Below are positions 53,844-63,485 of a DNA stretch of 64,000 nucleotides, piece by piece. Source of the stretch: G963674955 sp963674955 (GTDB lineage Bacteria; Desulfobacterota; Desulfovibrionia; Desulfovibrionales; Desulfovibrionaceae); NCBI GenBank assembly GCA_963674955.2, contig CAXXKR010000004.1, positions 620,001 through 684,000 of the forward strand, written 5' to 3'. The position numbers were made by a program, and so were the translations under genes. How positions within the stretch are numbered: the stretch's first letter is position 1; every line of letters begins with the position of its first letter. A model generated the notes under the pieces. The model searched no databases, was not told the origin of the DNA, and saw only the letters and a program-made list of their open reading frames with translations.

Positions 53844-54092
53844 ATGCAGGAACTATCAAGCCAGGAAATATTGCTGGACACAAGCGGTCTAAACAGCACA
53901 GGTCATTTCAACATGGCTGAAACCAGCTCGGACCTGATGGTCCAGGCTCCCGACGATGCGGCCTCCATGGCGGAAAAAAACGTCCCGGCCATAGGAGAGT
54001 CGGCTGCAGCCAACAACGGGCAGGAATTCCACAAGAACCTGCTGGCCGTATACAATGACGGCGTCGGCGCCCTGTTCAACGGCTTCGTCTAA
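53844..54092 (+). CDS. Unrecognised 82-residue protein after the diguanylate cyclase gene
   Basis: A short frame with GGAG eight bases before the ATG. The product is polar, rich in Ala, Ser, Asn and Asp, and lacks a signal peptide or membrane segment. The C-terminus FHKNLLAVYNDGVGALFNGFV could be an amphipathic helix. It follows the cyclase by 55 bases and may be cotranscribed. No family is recognised, and it may not be a real gene. Confidence 0.45.
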   Translation: MQELSSQEILLDTSGLNSTGHFNMAETSSDLMVQAPDDAASMAEKNVPAIGESAAANNGQEFHKNLLAVYNDGVGALFNGFV

Positions 54093-54263
54093 TCCCGGAC
54101 CTCCCGCCCCACATCCGTAGCCATTCCCCGGCTTTCAGCCAAGGCCGTCAAGGACAAGTTGACATTGCCAGACAACATGCTACATCTTTCCGCCCAGCAG
54201 CCGTGATCTGTTGCTTCTCCAACTCTCACTAGCCGGCACCCACAGTATCGGGAGCCGAATCAA

Positions 54264-55004
54264 ATGGAAAAAATACAAATGAAAAAAATACTTCTTCTCG
54301 TCGCCCTGCCGCTTCTTCTTTGCGCCTGCGGCCAATCCGAGGAAAAAACAAAACAGCCCGACCTGCGTGTGAACGTATATTCCGACTACTGGCAATACTG
54401 CACCCAGGAACAGGCCCAGGAAATGACCAAGGCCACCGACGCCGAGACCATGCTCAAGGCCGCCAATTGCTGGGGCTACCTAGCCCACCAGGGCGAAGAC
54501 AAGCTGGACAGATACGAAAGGGCCATAAACGGGCGCGATCTGGCCCTGAAAGTCGCGGAAGCCGAACCGGACAACGCCGATGCCCATTATCTGGCGGCCT
54601 ATCTGAACGGCCTGGGCGCCAAGAACAACCCCTGGGAAGCCCTTGGACTGGTCAAGCTTCTGGAAAAAGAGGCCCTGCGCACCATAGAACTGGACCCGAC
54701 GCTGAACAAGGCCGGTCCGCACAGGATGCTCGGCAGCCTCTATCTCAAGGCCCCAGGTTCACCTGTCAGTGTAGGCGACTACGAGAAGTCCCTGGAACAG
54801 TTTGAAAAGGCAATGGCCATTGCGCCGGATTATTACAAGAACCGCATCGGCTACGCCCAGTCCCTGGTGGCCAACGACAAGTTCGACAAGGGCTGCGCGG
54901 AACTGGAAGCAGTGGTGAAGGATTTGCCGCCCGAAGATCAGGTGGACCCCGACCTGCTGGAAGACATCACCCTGGTCAAGGAGCAATGCGCCGCGAACAA
55001 ATAA
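54264..55004 (+). CDS. TPR-containing lipoprotein
   Basis: The 246-residue product has a lipoprotein signal ending in LLCAC (Cys at about 21). It continues with helical TPR-like repeats, including DAHYLAAYLNGLGAKNNPWEAL and KSLEQFEKAMAIAPDYYKNRIGYAQSLV. GGGAG lies nine bases before the ATG at 54264; the ATG five codons later is an alternative. It resembles small TRAP-associated or outer-membrane TPR lipoproteins, but the partner is not known. It ends at a terminator. Confidence 0.8.
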   Translation: MEKIQMKKILLLVALPLLLCACGQSEEKTKQPDLRVNVYSDYWQYCTQEQAQEMTKATDAETMLKAANCWGYLAHQGEDKLDRYERAINGRDLALKVAEAEPDNADAHYLAAYLNGLGAKNNPWEALGLVKLLEKEALRTIELDPTLNKAGPHRMLGSLYLKAPGSPVSVGDYEKSLEQFEKAMAIAPDYYKNRIGYAQSLVANDKFDKGCAELEAVVKDLPPEDQVDPDLLEDITLVKEQCAANK

Positions 55005-55028
55005 ATGCGGACAGATTGATTTACGAAT

Positions 55029-55056
55029 AAGAAACGGGCCTTTGGGCCCGTTTCTT
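55029..55056 (+). terminator. Bidirectional terminator between the TPR lipoprotein and DsbA-like genes
   Basis: AAGAAACGGGCC and GGGCCCGTTTCTT pair around a TTT loop, with T residues on both outer strands. It overlaps the end of the convergent gene by two bases. Confidence 0.8.
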
Positions 55057-55855
55057 ATTTCTTGTCCTTTGGAACCTCGTCGCAATCCGTGCATTGTTTG
55101 CCTTTGGAGTCCTTGGTCTGGACCAGATAAAGCAGCTGCTCGAATTCCTTGAGGGGCGCGGCCCCGCGCAAGCCGACGCCGTTGACCAGAAAAGTCGGCG
55201 CGCCCTTGAAGGCGAAAAACTTGGTCTCGGCCTCGTCGTCGGCAATCAACTCCTGAATCTTCGCGCTCCGAACGTCCTCTTCCAGCCGTTCCCTGTCGAG
55301 ATTCAGCCCATCCAAAATCTCATTGACCACGGTCTCGCCGTCCACCATGAACCTGTCATAGGCGGCGAAAAGCATTTTCTTGAACTCCCAGGCTTTCTCC
55401 TGATCCTGCAGGGCAATGGCCTCGAAAATGGCCGCTTCCCTGCTGGAATCCTTGTGCAGGGGATAATGCTTGAAGATCAGCCTGACCTTGTCCGGATACT
55501 TTTCCAGAAGCTCGAAGATGGTTGCGCTGGCCTTGGCGCAATAGGGGCACTTGAAGTCCGAATACTCGACAATGGTCACTGGCGCATTCTTGTCGCCCTT
55601 TACGGGCCTTCCTTCCTGGATGACGGGTATCAATGGATTCTCAAGTTCCAGCTTCCATTGCCTGCGCCTCTTCTGGACATCCCGCTCGGCAAGGCCCTCT
55701 TCCATGATTTCCAAGAGCTCGGCCTTGTTTTCCTTCAGGACTTCCAGAACAAGCCCGGGCTCTTCCTTGAGGACCGCCCGCACCTCTTCCTTTCTGTCCC
55801 GCGAACAGGCCGGGAGCAGCAAAAAGGCCGCCAAGATAAAAAACGCTGTTTTCAT
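55055..55855 (-). CDS. DsbA-like thiol-disulfide lipoprotein
   Basis: The 266-residue product starts at ATG 55855 (AAGGG six bases upstream). It has a lipoprotein signal ending PAC (Cys17), a charged helical coiled region (20-75), and a thioredoxin-fold DsbA/ScsC-like domain (about 90-250). The active site is CPYC at 103-106 in YSDFKCPYCAKAS, with the cis-Pro loop GAPTFLVNG. A second CxxC (CTDC) lies in the C-terminal tail. It likely oxidises or isomerises disulfides at the envelope. Confidence 0.9.
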   Translation of the reverse strand: MKTAFFILAAFLLLPACSRDRKEEVRAVLKEEPGLVLEVLKENKAELLEIMEEGLAERDVQKRRRQWKLELENPLIPVIQEGRPVKGDKNAPVTIVEYSDFKCPYCAKASATIFELLEKYPDKVRLIFKHYPLHKDSSREAAIFEAIALQDQEKAWEFKKMLFAAYDRFMVDGETVVNEILDGLNLDRERLEEDVRSAKIQELIADDEAETKFFAFKGAPTFLVNGVGLRGAAPLKEFEQLLYLVQTKDSKGKQCTDCDEVPKDKK

Positions 55856-55881
55856 ATGAAACCCTTGAAACGTATTAAAGC

Positions 55882-55915
55882 AAAACGGCGGCCCGATCAA
55901 AAAACCGGGCCGCCG
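55882..55915 (-). terminator. Intrinsic terminator after the PEP synthase-like gene
   Basis: CGGCGGCCCG and CGGGCCGCCG form a perfect ten-base stem with an A/T loop. On the minus strand it is followed by TTTTG. Confidence 0.85.
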
Positions 55916-55936
55916 CATCAAATCAACAATAAGCCT

Positions 55937-58900
55937 TTACCACTTCTTGGCCCGCTGGGCTTCAAGGGCCTTGGCCTGCTCCTCAAAGGATATGAAACCG
56001 GAGTGGTGCAGTGCCCCCCGCACGGTATAGTCCCAATCCCAACCGGCATAAATCACCGGCTTGTGGAACTTGCCGCGGAATTCCTGCATCTCCTGCCTGT
56101 AGAATTCCTCCTTGGAGGTCTCGATGTGGTCCCTGAGCTGTTCGCTGAACCTGTCCAGCTCGCCCTCGTACCATTCGATGAGATCCTGCGGGCTCGTATA
56201 CTTCTTCAGGATATGCGAATAGCCGTTGTCGTTGAGCAGCCCCTTGAGGCGCAGGAAGTGCTGCTCCTTGAGCCAGCCGCCCAGCTTGTCGCAGGTTATT
56301 TCCTCTTTTTCGATCTCGGCCATGTCCAGCTTGGTCTGATGATACGTGTCCGGTACGACCGATGCGGAAACGATTCCAGCTATTGTCACAAGGCCCCTGA
56401 GAATAATGCTGTTGGAAACGCCCTGACCGCAGAAACCGCACTTCTTGCCGAACTTCTGGCTGGTGAAGATGGCGGAAAGAATGGCCCAGACCACCGCCGG
56501 ATCTTCCTCGTCATATATGTGTTGCAGATTGGAGTTGTCCCTGTCCGTGGCCAGGACCATCTGGGTCATGTCGTTGGACCCGATGGAGAAGCCGTCCACT
56601 TCCTTGATGAACTCTCTGCTGAGTATGGCGTTGCTGGGAATCTCGGCCATGAGAATGACCTTCAGGCCGTCCCGACCGGATTCCAGGTTATGGACCTGCT
56701 TCAGGTAGCGCTTCATGCTCCTGGCCTCTTCCAGGGTGCGGACAAAGGGGAACATGATGCACAAGTTCTTGCCGCCGAAGATGCCCCGGGCCAGCTTGAA
56801 GGCCTCCAACTCCCAGTCGTGGATGTTGCGGGAAACGCCGCGGTATCCGAGCATGGGGTTGTCCTCGTGGGCCTCAAAGAGCATTCCGCCAAGCAGGTTC
56901 CGGTATTCATTGGATTTGAAGTCGGTGGTCCTGTAGACGATCTCCTTGCCGTAAAAGGCCATGGCAAAGAGCGCCAGCCCTTGGGAAAGCGTCTGGATGT
57001 AATTTTCCTTGCCGGTCCTGAAACTGCGGGATTCAAGTATCTTCCTGATGCGCTCCTTGAGGGTCCGGACTTCGTCCATCTCACTCTGCATGCCCATCTT
57101 CAGGGCGACTTCCTCCCGAAGGGCTCGGATACGGTCGATTATATCGCTGAGATAGGAATCTTCTTTGAGTTCAGCGACTCGCTGGCGCACTTCGCTCCAT
57201 TGGTATTCCCTCATCTTGACCGCTTCCGGATCTTCGTCCCCGACGGAGTCCAGCAGGGTTCCGTAACCTAGGACCACGGCCACATGGGCTTCAAGGTCCA
57301 CAGAGGTCTTGAGCACGTCCAACCGCTCGGCGGCACGCTCGATGTGATCATCCAGCTTGCGTTCCAGCTCCCTGAGCCTTCTGTTGATAGCCAGGACCTC
57401 TTCCGTGCCGGTGGAGCCTTCACGTTCGGCCAGGGCGTCCATTGAATCCGTAATGCCGGTGACCTTGCCGACGTAATCCCTGAGCTTGAGAGGTATGGAG
57501 ATCAGTCCGGAAGCCAGTTGATCCTTCATTGTCTTGGTCAGGTGGGCGTCCATTTCGGAAAGCTTGTCCCTGACCAGATCATCGAGAGTGCCGTTGTCGT
57601 ATGCCTCAAGAGCGCCGGGATGCACGCTGATATTGCCCAACATGAACTCGGCTCTGAGCAGTCCGACTTCGAAGTCGGGCATATTCCTGAGCCTGGAAAG
57701 AAACATGGCCTGCCCAACGTCGGCAAGGATGAGGCCGACCTTGGTCTTGGTCGGGGGCAGCTTGCTGACATCGATTTCACCGCCGACATCAATGAGCGGC
57801 AACAAGCCGCGATAGACCTGGCCCCTTGAACCGTCAACGGTAATCTCGGCCCCGTCCAGGGCCCTGAGACCCTCAAGGCGCTGAATGCCTATGATGGCCG
57901 GAATGCCCAATTCACGGGAAGTGATGGCCGCATGGCTGGTGTCGCCGCCGACATCGGCCAAAATCGCCGAAGCGATGCGCATGCCCGGCACCATGTCCGG
58001 GTCGGTGCGCTCGGCGGCAAGGATGTCGCCCTTGTTGACCTTGTTCAACTCCAGGGCCGAACGCAGAAACTTGACCTCGCCCTGTCCTGCGCCGCGGGAA
58101 GCACCGTTGCCCTCCAGAAGAACTTCCGCACCGACCAAGGCGGCAGGATCGACCTCTTTGCGGCGCATAAAAATCTTGTGGGGGTGCTTTTCGAATTCCT
58201 CGTTCCAGCGTGTCTCGGGACGGGCCTGCACGAACCACAGACGATCGGTCTTGTCGATGCAGAACTCGGTATCCATGATCATGCCGCCGTAGGCTGCGGA
58301 AATTGCGCGAACGCCCTTGGCCACTTCCTCGGCCTGAGCCAGGGACAGGGACCATCTGAACACGAGGTTGTCCGGAACCTTTACGGATTGGGTTCCGCTC
58401 CGGTCGTCATTGTAGACGATCTTCTTGTCCTTGCAGCCCATGAAGCGGACAACGACTTCGGCTCCGCCGTCGCGTTTGAAAACGTAGAACTTATCCGGAG
58501 TGACCATGCCGCCGACAACGGCTTCGCCTAGTCCGTAGCTGGCATCGATGGACACCAGGTCGTTCCTGTCGGTTCCCCGGCAACCCGTAGCCGTATCCGC
58601 GCTGAAGGCGGTACCGGAGATAACAGGATTGATCATGCGCATGATGCAGACGGAAAGGGAGGTGCGCTCAATGGCCCATTCCTTTTTCGCGGTTTCCGCA
58701 ATGGCGTCGTCACCGGTCTGTTCGGCCTTGAGAACGGCGTCCAGAATCGCTTCGCGCCGATAGGTCATGCTTCTCAGGTTGTAGGCGGAGGCGCAATCCC
58801 ACTGGTAGGCTTCCAGGCACTGGTCCTCGCCGACAATGTTCAAATACGTGTCCTGAAGGCCTGCAAAGGCCTTTTTGCGGCTGTCCTCGCCCGCAGCCGA

Positions 58901-59536
58901 GGACCGAACCGCCACGGGCTCGTTCTCAAGGGCGGCCTCCTTGCAGATGGCCTGATAGGCGCCCTTGATGGCAATCTGAATGTCCTTGGGTATGTCCACG
59001 CATAAAATAGCTGTCTGGACCAGAACGGAGCGCTTTCTGAGCTGGTCGATGCCTTCGGGGGAAGTGGCGAAACCTTCGACGATGTTGTTGATGAACGTGC
59101 GCAGCTTGATCTGGGACTTGACCTGCTTGCCAAGCCCGCCCCTGACCTTCTTGGCCAACTCGCGCACGAACTTCTGTAAAAATTCGGAGTCCTTGTTTAT
59201 TTCATCGCCAGCCCAATCCGTGCGGTTGTATTCCTTGTCGACCGTGGAGCGAATCAATGCCGCATTGACCTTGGTCTCATCCAGAATCCTGTGAAAAGCT
59301 ATGGAGGAGATAGCTCTGAATTCAGGAGCCCGAATGTTGGGAACCTGACTGATGATGGCCGTATTGTAATTCTTGCCCCCGACTAGAAGTTCAGCCTCTT
59401 CGCCGATCTTCTTGATATCGGCACCGGTCAAAACCAATTTTTCCTTCAACTTGTCCATCGCCGCATCAGCCTTGGACACCTTCTGGGTCTCCTTGGGCTT
59501 GCTCTTTTTAGCGCCGGACTTGTTCTCCTTGGTCAT
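55937..59536 (-). CDS. Enlarged PEP synthase-like protein
   Basis: PEP synthase makes PEP from pyruvate and ATP. From ATG 59536 (GGAGGAG five bases upstream) this has 1199 residues, against about 790 in E. coli PpsA. The order is: Lys-rich N-terminal extension of about 200 residues; ATP-grasp domain (VAVRSSAAGEDS, then FVQARPETRW); phosphohistidine domain with GGDTSHAAITSRELG (catalytic His near 535); then the PEP-binding barrel (NPMLGYRG, DGFSIGSNDMTQM, CGFCGQG with the catalytic Cys near 1036). A helical insertion of roughly 150-200 residues splits the barrel region. The catalytic residues are kept, and it pairs with pyc upstream. The insertion may be regulatory. Confidence 0.88.
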   Translation of the reverse strand: MTKENKSGAKKSKPKETQKVSKADAAMDKLKEKLVLTGADIKKIGEEAELLVGGKNYNTAIISQVPNIRAPEFRAISSIAFHRILDETKVNAALIRSTVDKEYNRTDWAGDEINKDSEFLQKFVRELAKKVRGGLGKQVKSQIKLRTFINNIVEGFATSPEGIDQLRKRSVLVQTAILCVDIPKDIQIAIKGAYQAICKEAALENEPVAVRSSAAGEDSRKKAFAGLQDTYLNIVGEDQCLEAYQWDCASAYNLRSMTYRREAILDAVLKAEQTGDDAIAETAKKEWAIERTSLSVCIMRMINPVISGTAFSADTATGCRGTDRNDLVSIDASYGLGEAVVGGMVTPDKFYVFKRDGGAEVVVRFMGCKDKKIVYNDDRSGTQSVKVPDNLVFRWSLSLAQAEEVAKGVRAISAAYGGMIMDTEFCIDKTDRLWFVQARPETRWNEEFEKHPHKIFMRRKEVDPAALVGAEVLLEGNGASRGAGQGEVKFLRSALELNKVNKGDILAAERTDPDMVPGMRIASAILADVGGDTSHAAITSRELGIPAIIGIQRLEGLRALDGAEITVDGSRGQVYRGLLPLIDVGGEIDVSKLPPTKTKVGLILADVGQAMFLSRLRNMPDFEVGLLRAEFMLGNISVHPGALEAYDNGTLDDLVRDKLSEMDAHLTKTMKDQLASGLISIPLKLRDYVGKVTGITDSMDALAEREGSTGTEEVLAINRRLRELERKLDDHIERAAERLDVLKTSVDLEAHVAVVLGYGTLLDSVGDEDPEAVKMREYQWSEVRQRVAELKEDSYLSDIIDRIRALREEVALKMGMQSEMDEVRTLKERIRKILESRSFRTGKENYIQTLSQGLALFAMAFYGKEIVYRTTDFKSNEYRNLLGGMLFEAHEDNPMLGYRGVSRNIHDWELEAFKLARGIFGGKNLCIMFPFVRTLEEARSMKRYLKQVHNLESGRDGLKVILMAEIPSNAILSREFIKEVDGFSIGSNDMTQMVLATDRDNSNLQHIYDEEDPAVVWAILSAIFTSQKFGKKCGFCGQGVSNSIILRGLVTIAGIVSASVVPDTYHQTKLDMAEIEKEEITCDKLGGWLKEQHFLRLKGLLNDNGYSHILKKYTSPQDLIEWYEGELDRFSEQLRDHIETSKEEFYRQEMQEFRGKFHKPVIYAGWDWDYTVRGALHHSGFISFEEQAKALEAQRAKKW

Positions 59537-59733
59537 TCTCACTCCTCCTTGAACAATCATATTCAACCGGATTCAATAACTATTCAGATCGCCACCATGA
59601 TTCCAGGGCCACTTGAACCATCGGCGTGAACAAAGATCACCCCACAAAAATCACAATTATTTTCCACCATCCACCTATCTTCTATACAAGCATCTCGTCA
59701 ATATAACAAAACAACCTTTTGCCCACCGCAGGA

Positions 59734-62700
59734 TCAGGAAAGCAGCTTCAAGCCGCAACTCGGACAAAACTTGCAATCCTCGAAAGGTATATTCTCCTTG
59801 CATTCCGGGCAATTATTAGGGGACGGACCCAACTCAACCAAAAGCTCTCCTTCCAGGACAGGCACCATCTTCTTGTCTTCCTGGAAATTGGCCGACTTGT
59901 AGACGCGCTTAACAGTGCCGTCCACCGGAGCGAATACAGCCTTTTCCTGCTTCATGATCGAGATGTTGAATATTTCCTGGCCTTTCTTGACGTTGTCGCC
60001 GGGCCTGACCTGCATTATCCAAAGATCGCCGTTGGAAGGCGAACCCACATGGTATTCATTTGCCGGGTCCGCCATGGGCACTGAGGACTTTCCGCCGGAA
60101 ACCGGTTCCGAGACCTGCACCTGATGGCTGACGATCTCGGAGTCCAGGATGTAGCGCACAACGCTCATGCCGTCCTCGTCCGGCTCCGAGATGTCGATAA
60201 CCTTCATCTGGTGCGGCTTGCCGAAGTCGCCGTGAAAGTTCAGAATTTCACCCTTTTCCAAACCTTCGAACCAGACATCCAGAGGCAGGTTGTTGGGATC
60301 TCCGAATTTTTCCACAAACTCTATGGTCTTCACCGCGTCGGCGGGATGGTTCAGATACATGATGAACTCCTCGCTGGTGAAGTGGCGTCCGAGACGTTTG
60401 GCCAAGGCCTCCTTCTCGGCATGGAGGTCGATGTCCTCCAGGGATTCCAATGGAGACCCCTCGGTCCTCTCCTCAATGGCCCTTCTCCAATCCGGGCCGA
60501 AGGCGCTCTGATAAACCCAGTCCTGGGGAAAGCCCAAAGGCAGTTTGCCGAACCTGCCGATTATCAGGTTGCGAAAGGCGTCGTTGCAGTCCCTGTAAAG
60601 ATCGAGCCGGGCCTGCCTCTCGAGGTCGGACAGATCGTCTTCGGACACTGTGTTCACGATGTCCAGGATGTTCAGCAGACGCCTGACCTCGACCTCGCCG
60701 CCGCGCTTGTAGGCGCCGGTCACGGCCAGAAAGGCCGTGTTCCAGGTGATCTGCGATCCGGGCGTGACATCGTGATATCGGGTTATCTTCCTGGTTCCGG
60801 CCAGAAACTTGAGCATGTAGGGCAACAGATGGATGTAGCCCTGCTTCATGGCCCCTTCCTGGGAGGAGGAAGTGGCCCCGCCCGGCATTCCGTGTTCCAC
60901 CACATCATGGTCGATGCCCTGAAAATACGGAGCGCAATAGCGGTCATAGTAAGGCATGATCTGCTTGAGGGCGAAATTGGTGGACCGGATCATGTCCTTG
61001 TCCAGATTGGTCTCAAGCCCCAGCTCGCCTTCAAGATAGGCCGCAGTCGCCAAGGCGTCGCCCTGGCCGTACCAGCGCACGCTGGCGCCTATGGCCGTAT
61101 CCACTATGTTCGCGCCCGCCTCGGCCGCAGCGCCCACCGAAGGCACGAACAACCCGTCGGTATAATGGCGGTGGTAATGCAGAACCAGTTCCGGATATTT
61201 CTTTTTCAGCGCTGAAATCAACTCGCGCATGAATCTCGGAGGACAGACCCCTGCCATGTCCTTGAGGCCGAGGATGATCATTTTGGAGACCTGTTTTTTG
61301 CTCTTGCCGCTCACGTCCGCGCACATGGCGATCATCTCGTCAGTAACCCGCATGTAGCGTTCAACCGTGAAGCCCTTGGCCCAGGACAAGGAGATGGCGG
61401 GTTCGAAGATGTTGTGCTCGGAAGCCAGGGCGACCTCGGCGAACGGGCGCATATTCTCAACATGATTAAGAAAGTCGAAACATCGAATGACCTCGTAATG
61501 CTCGCAGATCATCTCTCCGGTCAAACGCATCAGATTCTTGGGTTGCGGTTTGTAGCCCAGAACGTTTGTGGAACGGATGAGTATCTGCTTGAGGGTGATC
61601 GGGGCAAACTTGTTCCACTCCGCCGCCTCGGTGAAGGGATAGGTCATGTTGGCCAGCATGGCCACGTGGAAATGTGCGCCGCCTCCGTTTTCCAGTGAAA
61701 AGAAACCGCACTTGTCCAGACGCGGGCCCACGATGCGGTCCTCGGCCAGCCTGAACCTGTTGCCGCTGTTGGACTGGGTGATGTCCCTGGTGGTGGTGTC
61801 GGTGAGATGAACGATGTTCTTCTCGCGATCTGCGCGCAAACCATCCAGAATTTCGTCGCGGCCCATGTTGCGGGTGAAACGAGGCTCGAACCAGTCCGAT
61901 GTCTCGGTGTGCAGGACCGGGTCGAAACGCCCCAGCCGCTTGTCCATGCGCCCCCTGTATTCGCCCAACTGGACGTGGGGATTGTAGCCCTTGGCAGATA
62001 TCTCGGCCACGAGCTTGGCGAGCCTGAGTGAATTTGGCTCCTTGTCCGTGTAGTCCATGAGCTTGGACTTGTTGCGGGCCACGAAATTGGTATCGTAGCT
62101 TGTCTTCATGAATAGCGGATGCTTGATGACCTGACGCAGGAAGGGAATGGTGGTCTTGACGCCGCCGATCATGTATTCGCGCAGGCCCCTGAGCATAAGC
62201 GAGGTGACCTTTTCCCAAGAGTCTCCGTAGGTGATCAACAGGGACGCTGCCGAATCGTACCTGGACGGAAAGCGGTAGCCGCTGCCGATGCAGGAATCGA
62301 TGCGTACGCCCTGGCCTCCGGGAGAAACATAGCGGGTGATGCGCCCCGCGTTGGGCGCGAAATCCTCCTGGGGATCTTCGCAGTTGACCCTGACCTGCAT
62401 GGCGTGCTGGTAGGGAATGGTCTTCTGGTCGTTGAAGCGCAGCCTGGAGCCGAATGAAACCGCAATCTGCTCCTCGACGATGTCCACGCCGTAACGGCAT
62501 TCCGTAATGCCGTGTTCCACCTGGAGCCTGGTGTTCACTTCAATGAGATAATGGGAGCCGTCCGGCTCGACCAGGAATTCCACGGTGGCCAGGGAATGGT
62601 ATTCAGCCTCCCTGACCAGGGCGATGGAATATTCCTTGAGCTTGGCGCGAAGCTCAGGCGTCATTCCGGACCAGGGCGAGGGAGTTATCTCCACAAGCTT

Positions 62701-63441
62701 CTGGTGGTTGCGCTGCACCGTGCAATCGCGCTCGTCAAAGGCGAACACGTTGCCGTGCTTGTCCGCAATGACCTGAATTTCTATGTGCCGAACCGAAGTC
62801 AGAAGCTTTTCGACATAGAGCCGGGGATTGCCGAAAGAGGCCTGGGCCAGGGCCGAGGCCTTGGAAAAGGCGGTTTCAAGGTCGTCTTCGTTGAAGACTT
62901 CGTAAATGCCCCGGCCTCCGCCGCCGCCTTCGGCCTTGAGCATGATGGGAAAACCGATTTCCCTGGCGATCTTTTCGGCCTCGGGGATGTCCACGGCGGA
63001 AGTCGAACCGGGAACCACGGGAACGCCTATCTTTTCAGCCAGTTTTCTGACCGCTACCTTGTTGCCCAGAAGACGCATGGGGCCCTGGTCGGGGCCGATG
63101 AAGACCATGCCCGCCTGTTTGCATTTCTCGGGAAAGGTGTCGTCCTCTGCGGCAAAGCCCCAACCGGGATGGATGGCTACAACGCCCCTGTCCTTGGCCA
63201 TTTTGATAATCAGGTCAAGATCCAGATAGGCTCGCGGGTCTTCCCCCAACAGCAACAACTCGTTGGCGCCCGTGGTGGCCGGAGAGGTCTTGTCCACATC
63301 CGTGGCGGTCATCACCGCGATTCCCTGAACCATCCCGGTAATGGAACGGCAGATGCGCCTTGCAGGTATTCCCCTGTTGGCCACCAAAATCGGCTTGCCC
63401 TTGAGTTCCTCTAAAACCTGATCAAAAGTCTTTTCCTTCAT
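59734..63441 (-). CDS. pyc: Divergent pyruvate carboxylase with a C-terminal zinc ribbon
   Basis: Pyruvate carboxylase makes oxaloacetate from pyruvate and bicarbonate. The 1235-residue protein has a biotin carboxylase domain (about 15-470, with AEGGGGGRG and EVNTRLQVEH), a carboxyltransferase domain (about 545-900) and a biotinyl domain (about 1130-1207). The carboxyltransferase keeps Lys in GLKDMAG and the His pair in HYHRH, but departs from usual PYC: DTTTRDITQS for DTTxRDAHQS, NGGGAHFHVAM for WGGATFDVAM, and HYTDG for HDTAG. The biotin site is IMKQ rather than AMKM. A CPEC...CPSC zinc ribbon ends the protein. It lies between birA and the PEP synthase-like gene. Confidence 0.87.
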   Translation of the reverse strand: MKEKTFDQVLEELKGKPILVANRGIPARRICRSITGMVQGIAVMTATDVDKTSPATTGANELLLLGEDPRAYLDLDLIIKMAKDRGVVAIHPGWGFAAEDDTFPEKCKQAGMVFIGPDQGPMRLLGNKVAVRKLAEKIGVPVVPGSTSAVDIPEAEKIAREIGFPIMLKAEGGGGGRGIYEVFNEDDLETAFSKASALAQASFGNPRLYVEKLLTSVRHIEIQVIADKHGNVFAFDERDCTVQRNHQKLVEITPSPWSGMTPELRAKLKEYSIALVREAEYHSLATVEFLVEPDGSHYLIEVNTRLQVEHGITECRYGVDIVEEQIAVSFGSRLRFNDQKTIPYQHAMQVRVNCEDPQEDFAPNAGRITRYVSPGGQGVRIDSCIGSGYRFPSRYDSAASLLITYGDSWEKVTSLMLRGLREYMIGGVKTTIPFLRQVIKHPLFMKTSYDTNFVARNKSKLMDYTDKEPNSLRLAKLVAEISAKGYNPHVQLGEYRGRMDKRLGRFDPVLHTETSDWFEPRFTRNMGRDEILDGLRADREKNIVHLTDTTTRDITQSNSGNRFRLAEDRIVGPRLDKCGFFSLENGGGAHFHVAMLANMTYPFTEAAEWNKFAPITLKQILIRSTNVLGYKPQPKNLMRLTGEMICEHYEVIRCFDFLNHVENMRPFAEVALASEHNIFEPAISLSWAKGFTVERYMRVTDEMIAMCADVSGKSKKQVSKMIILGLKDMAGVCPPRFMRELISALKKKYPELVLHYHRHYTDGLFVPSVGAAAEAGANIVDTAIGASVRWYGQGDALATAAYLEGELGLETNLDKDMIRSTNFALKQIMPYYDRYCAPYFQGIDHDVVEHGMPGGATSSSQEGAMKQGYIHLLPYMLKFLAGTRKITRYHDVTPGSQITWNTAFLAVTGAYKRGGEVEVRRLLNILDIVNTVSEDDLSDLERQARLDLYRDCNDAFRNLIIGRFGKLPLGFPQDWVYQSAFGPDWRRAIEERTEGSPLESLEDIDLHAEKEALAKRLGRHFTSEEFIMYLNHPADAVKTIEFVEKFGDPNNLPLDVWFEGLEKGEILNFHGDFGKPHQMKVIDISEPDEDGMSVVRYILDSEIVSHQVQVSEPVSGGKSSVPMADPANEYHVGSPSNGDLWIMQVRPGDNVKKGQEIFNISIMKQEKAVFAPVDGTVKRVYKSANFQEDKKMVPVLEGELLVELGPSPNNCPECKENIPFEDCKFCPSCGLKLLS

Positions 63442-63485
63442 ACTCCCTTCCCGCCTCAAGCAGACTGTCTTCACTCAACACACCG

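Noticed and set aside
55094..57271. A 725-codon open frame on the plus strand
   Set aside because: It runs antisense to the DsbA-like and PEP synthase-like genes and has no ribosome site, no domain and the composition of a reverse-strand shadow.
60124..61215. A 363-codon plus-strand frame inside pyc
   Set aside because: Antisense shadow of the strongly conserved carboxyltransferase domain.
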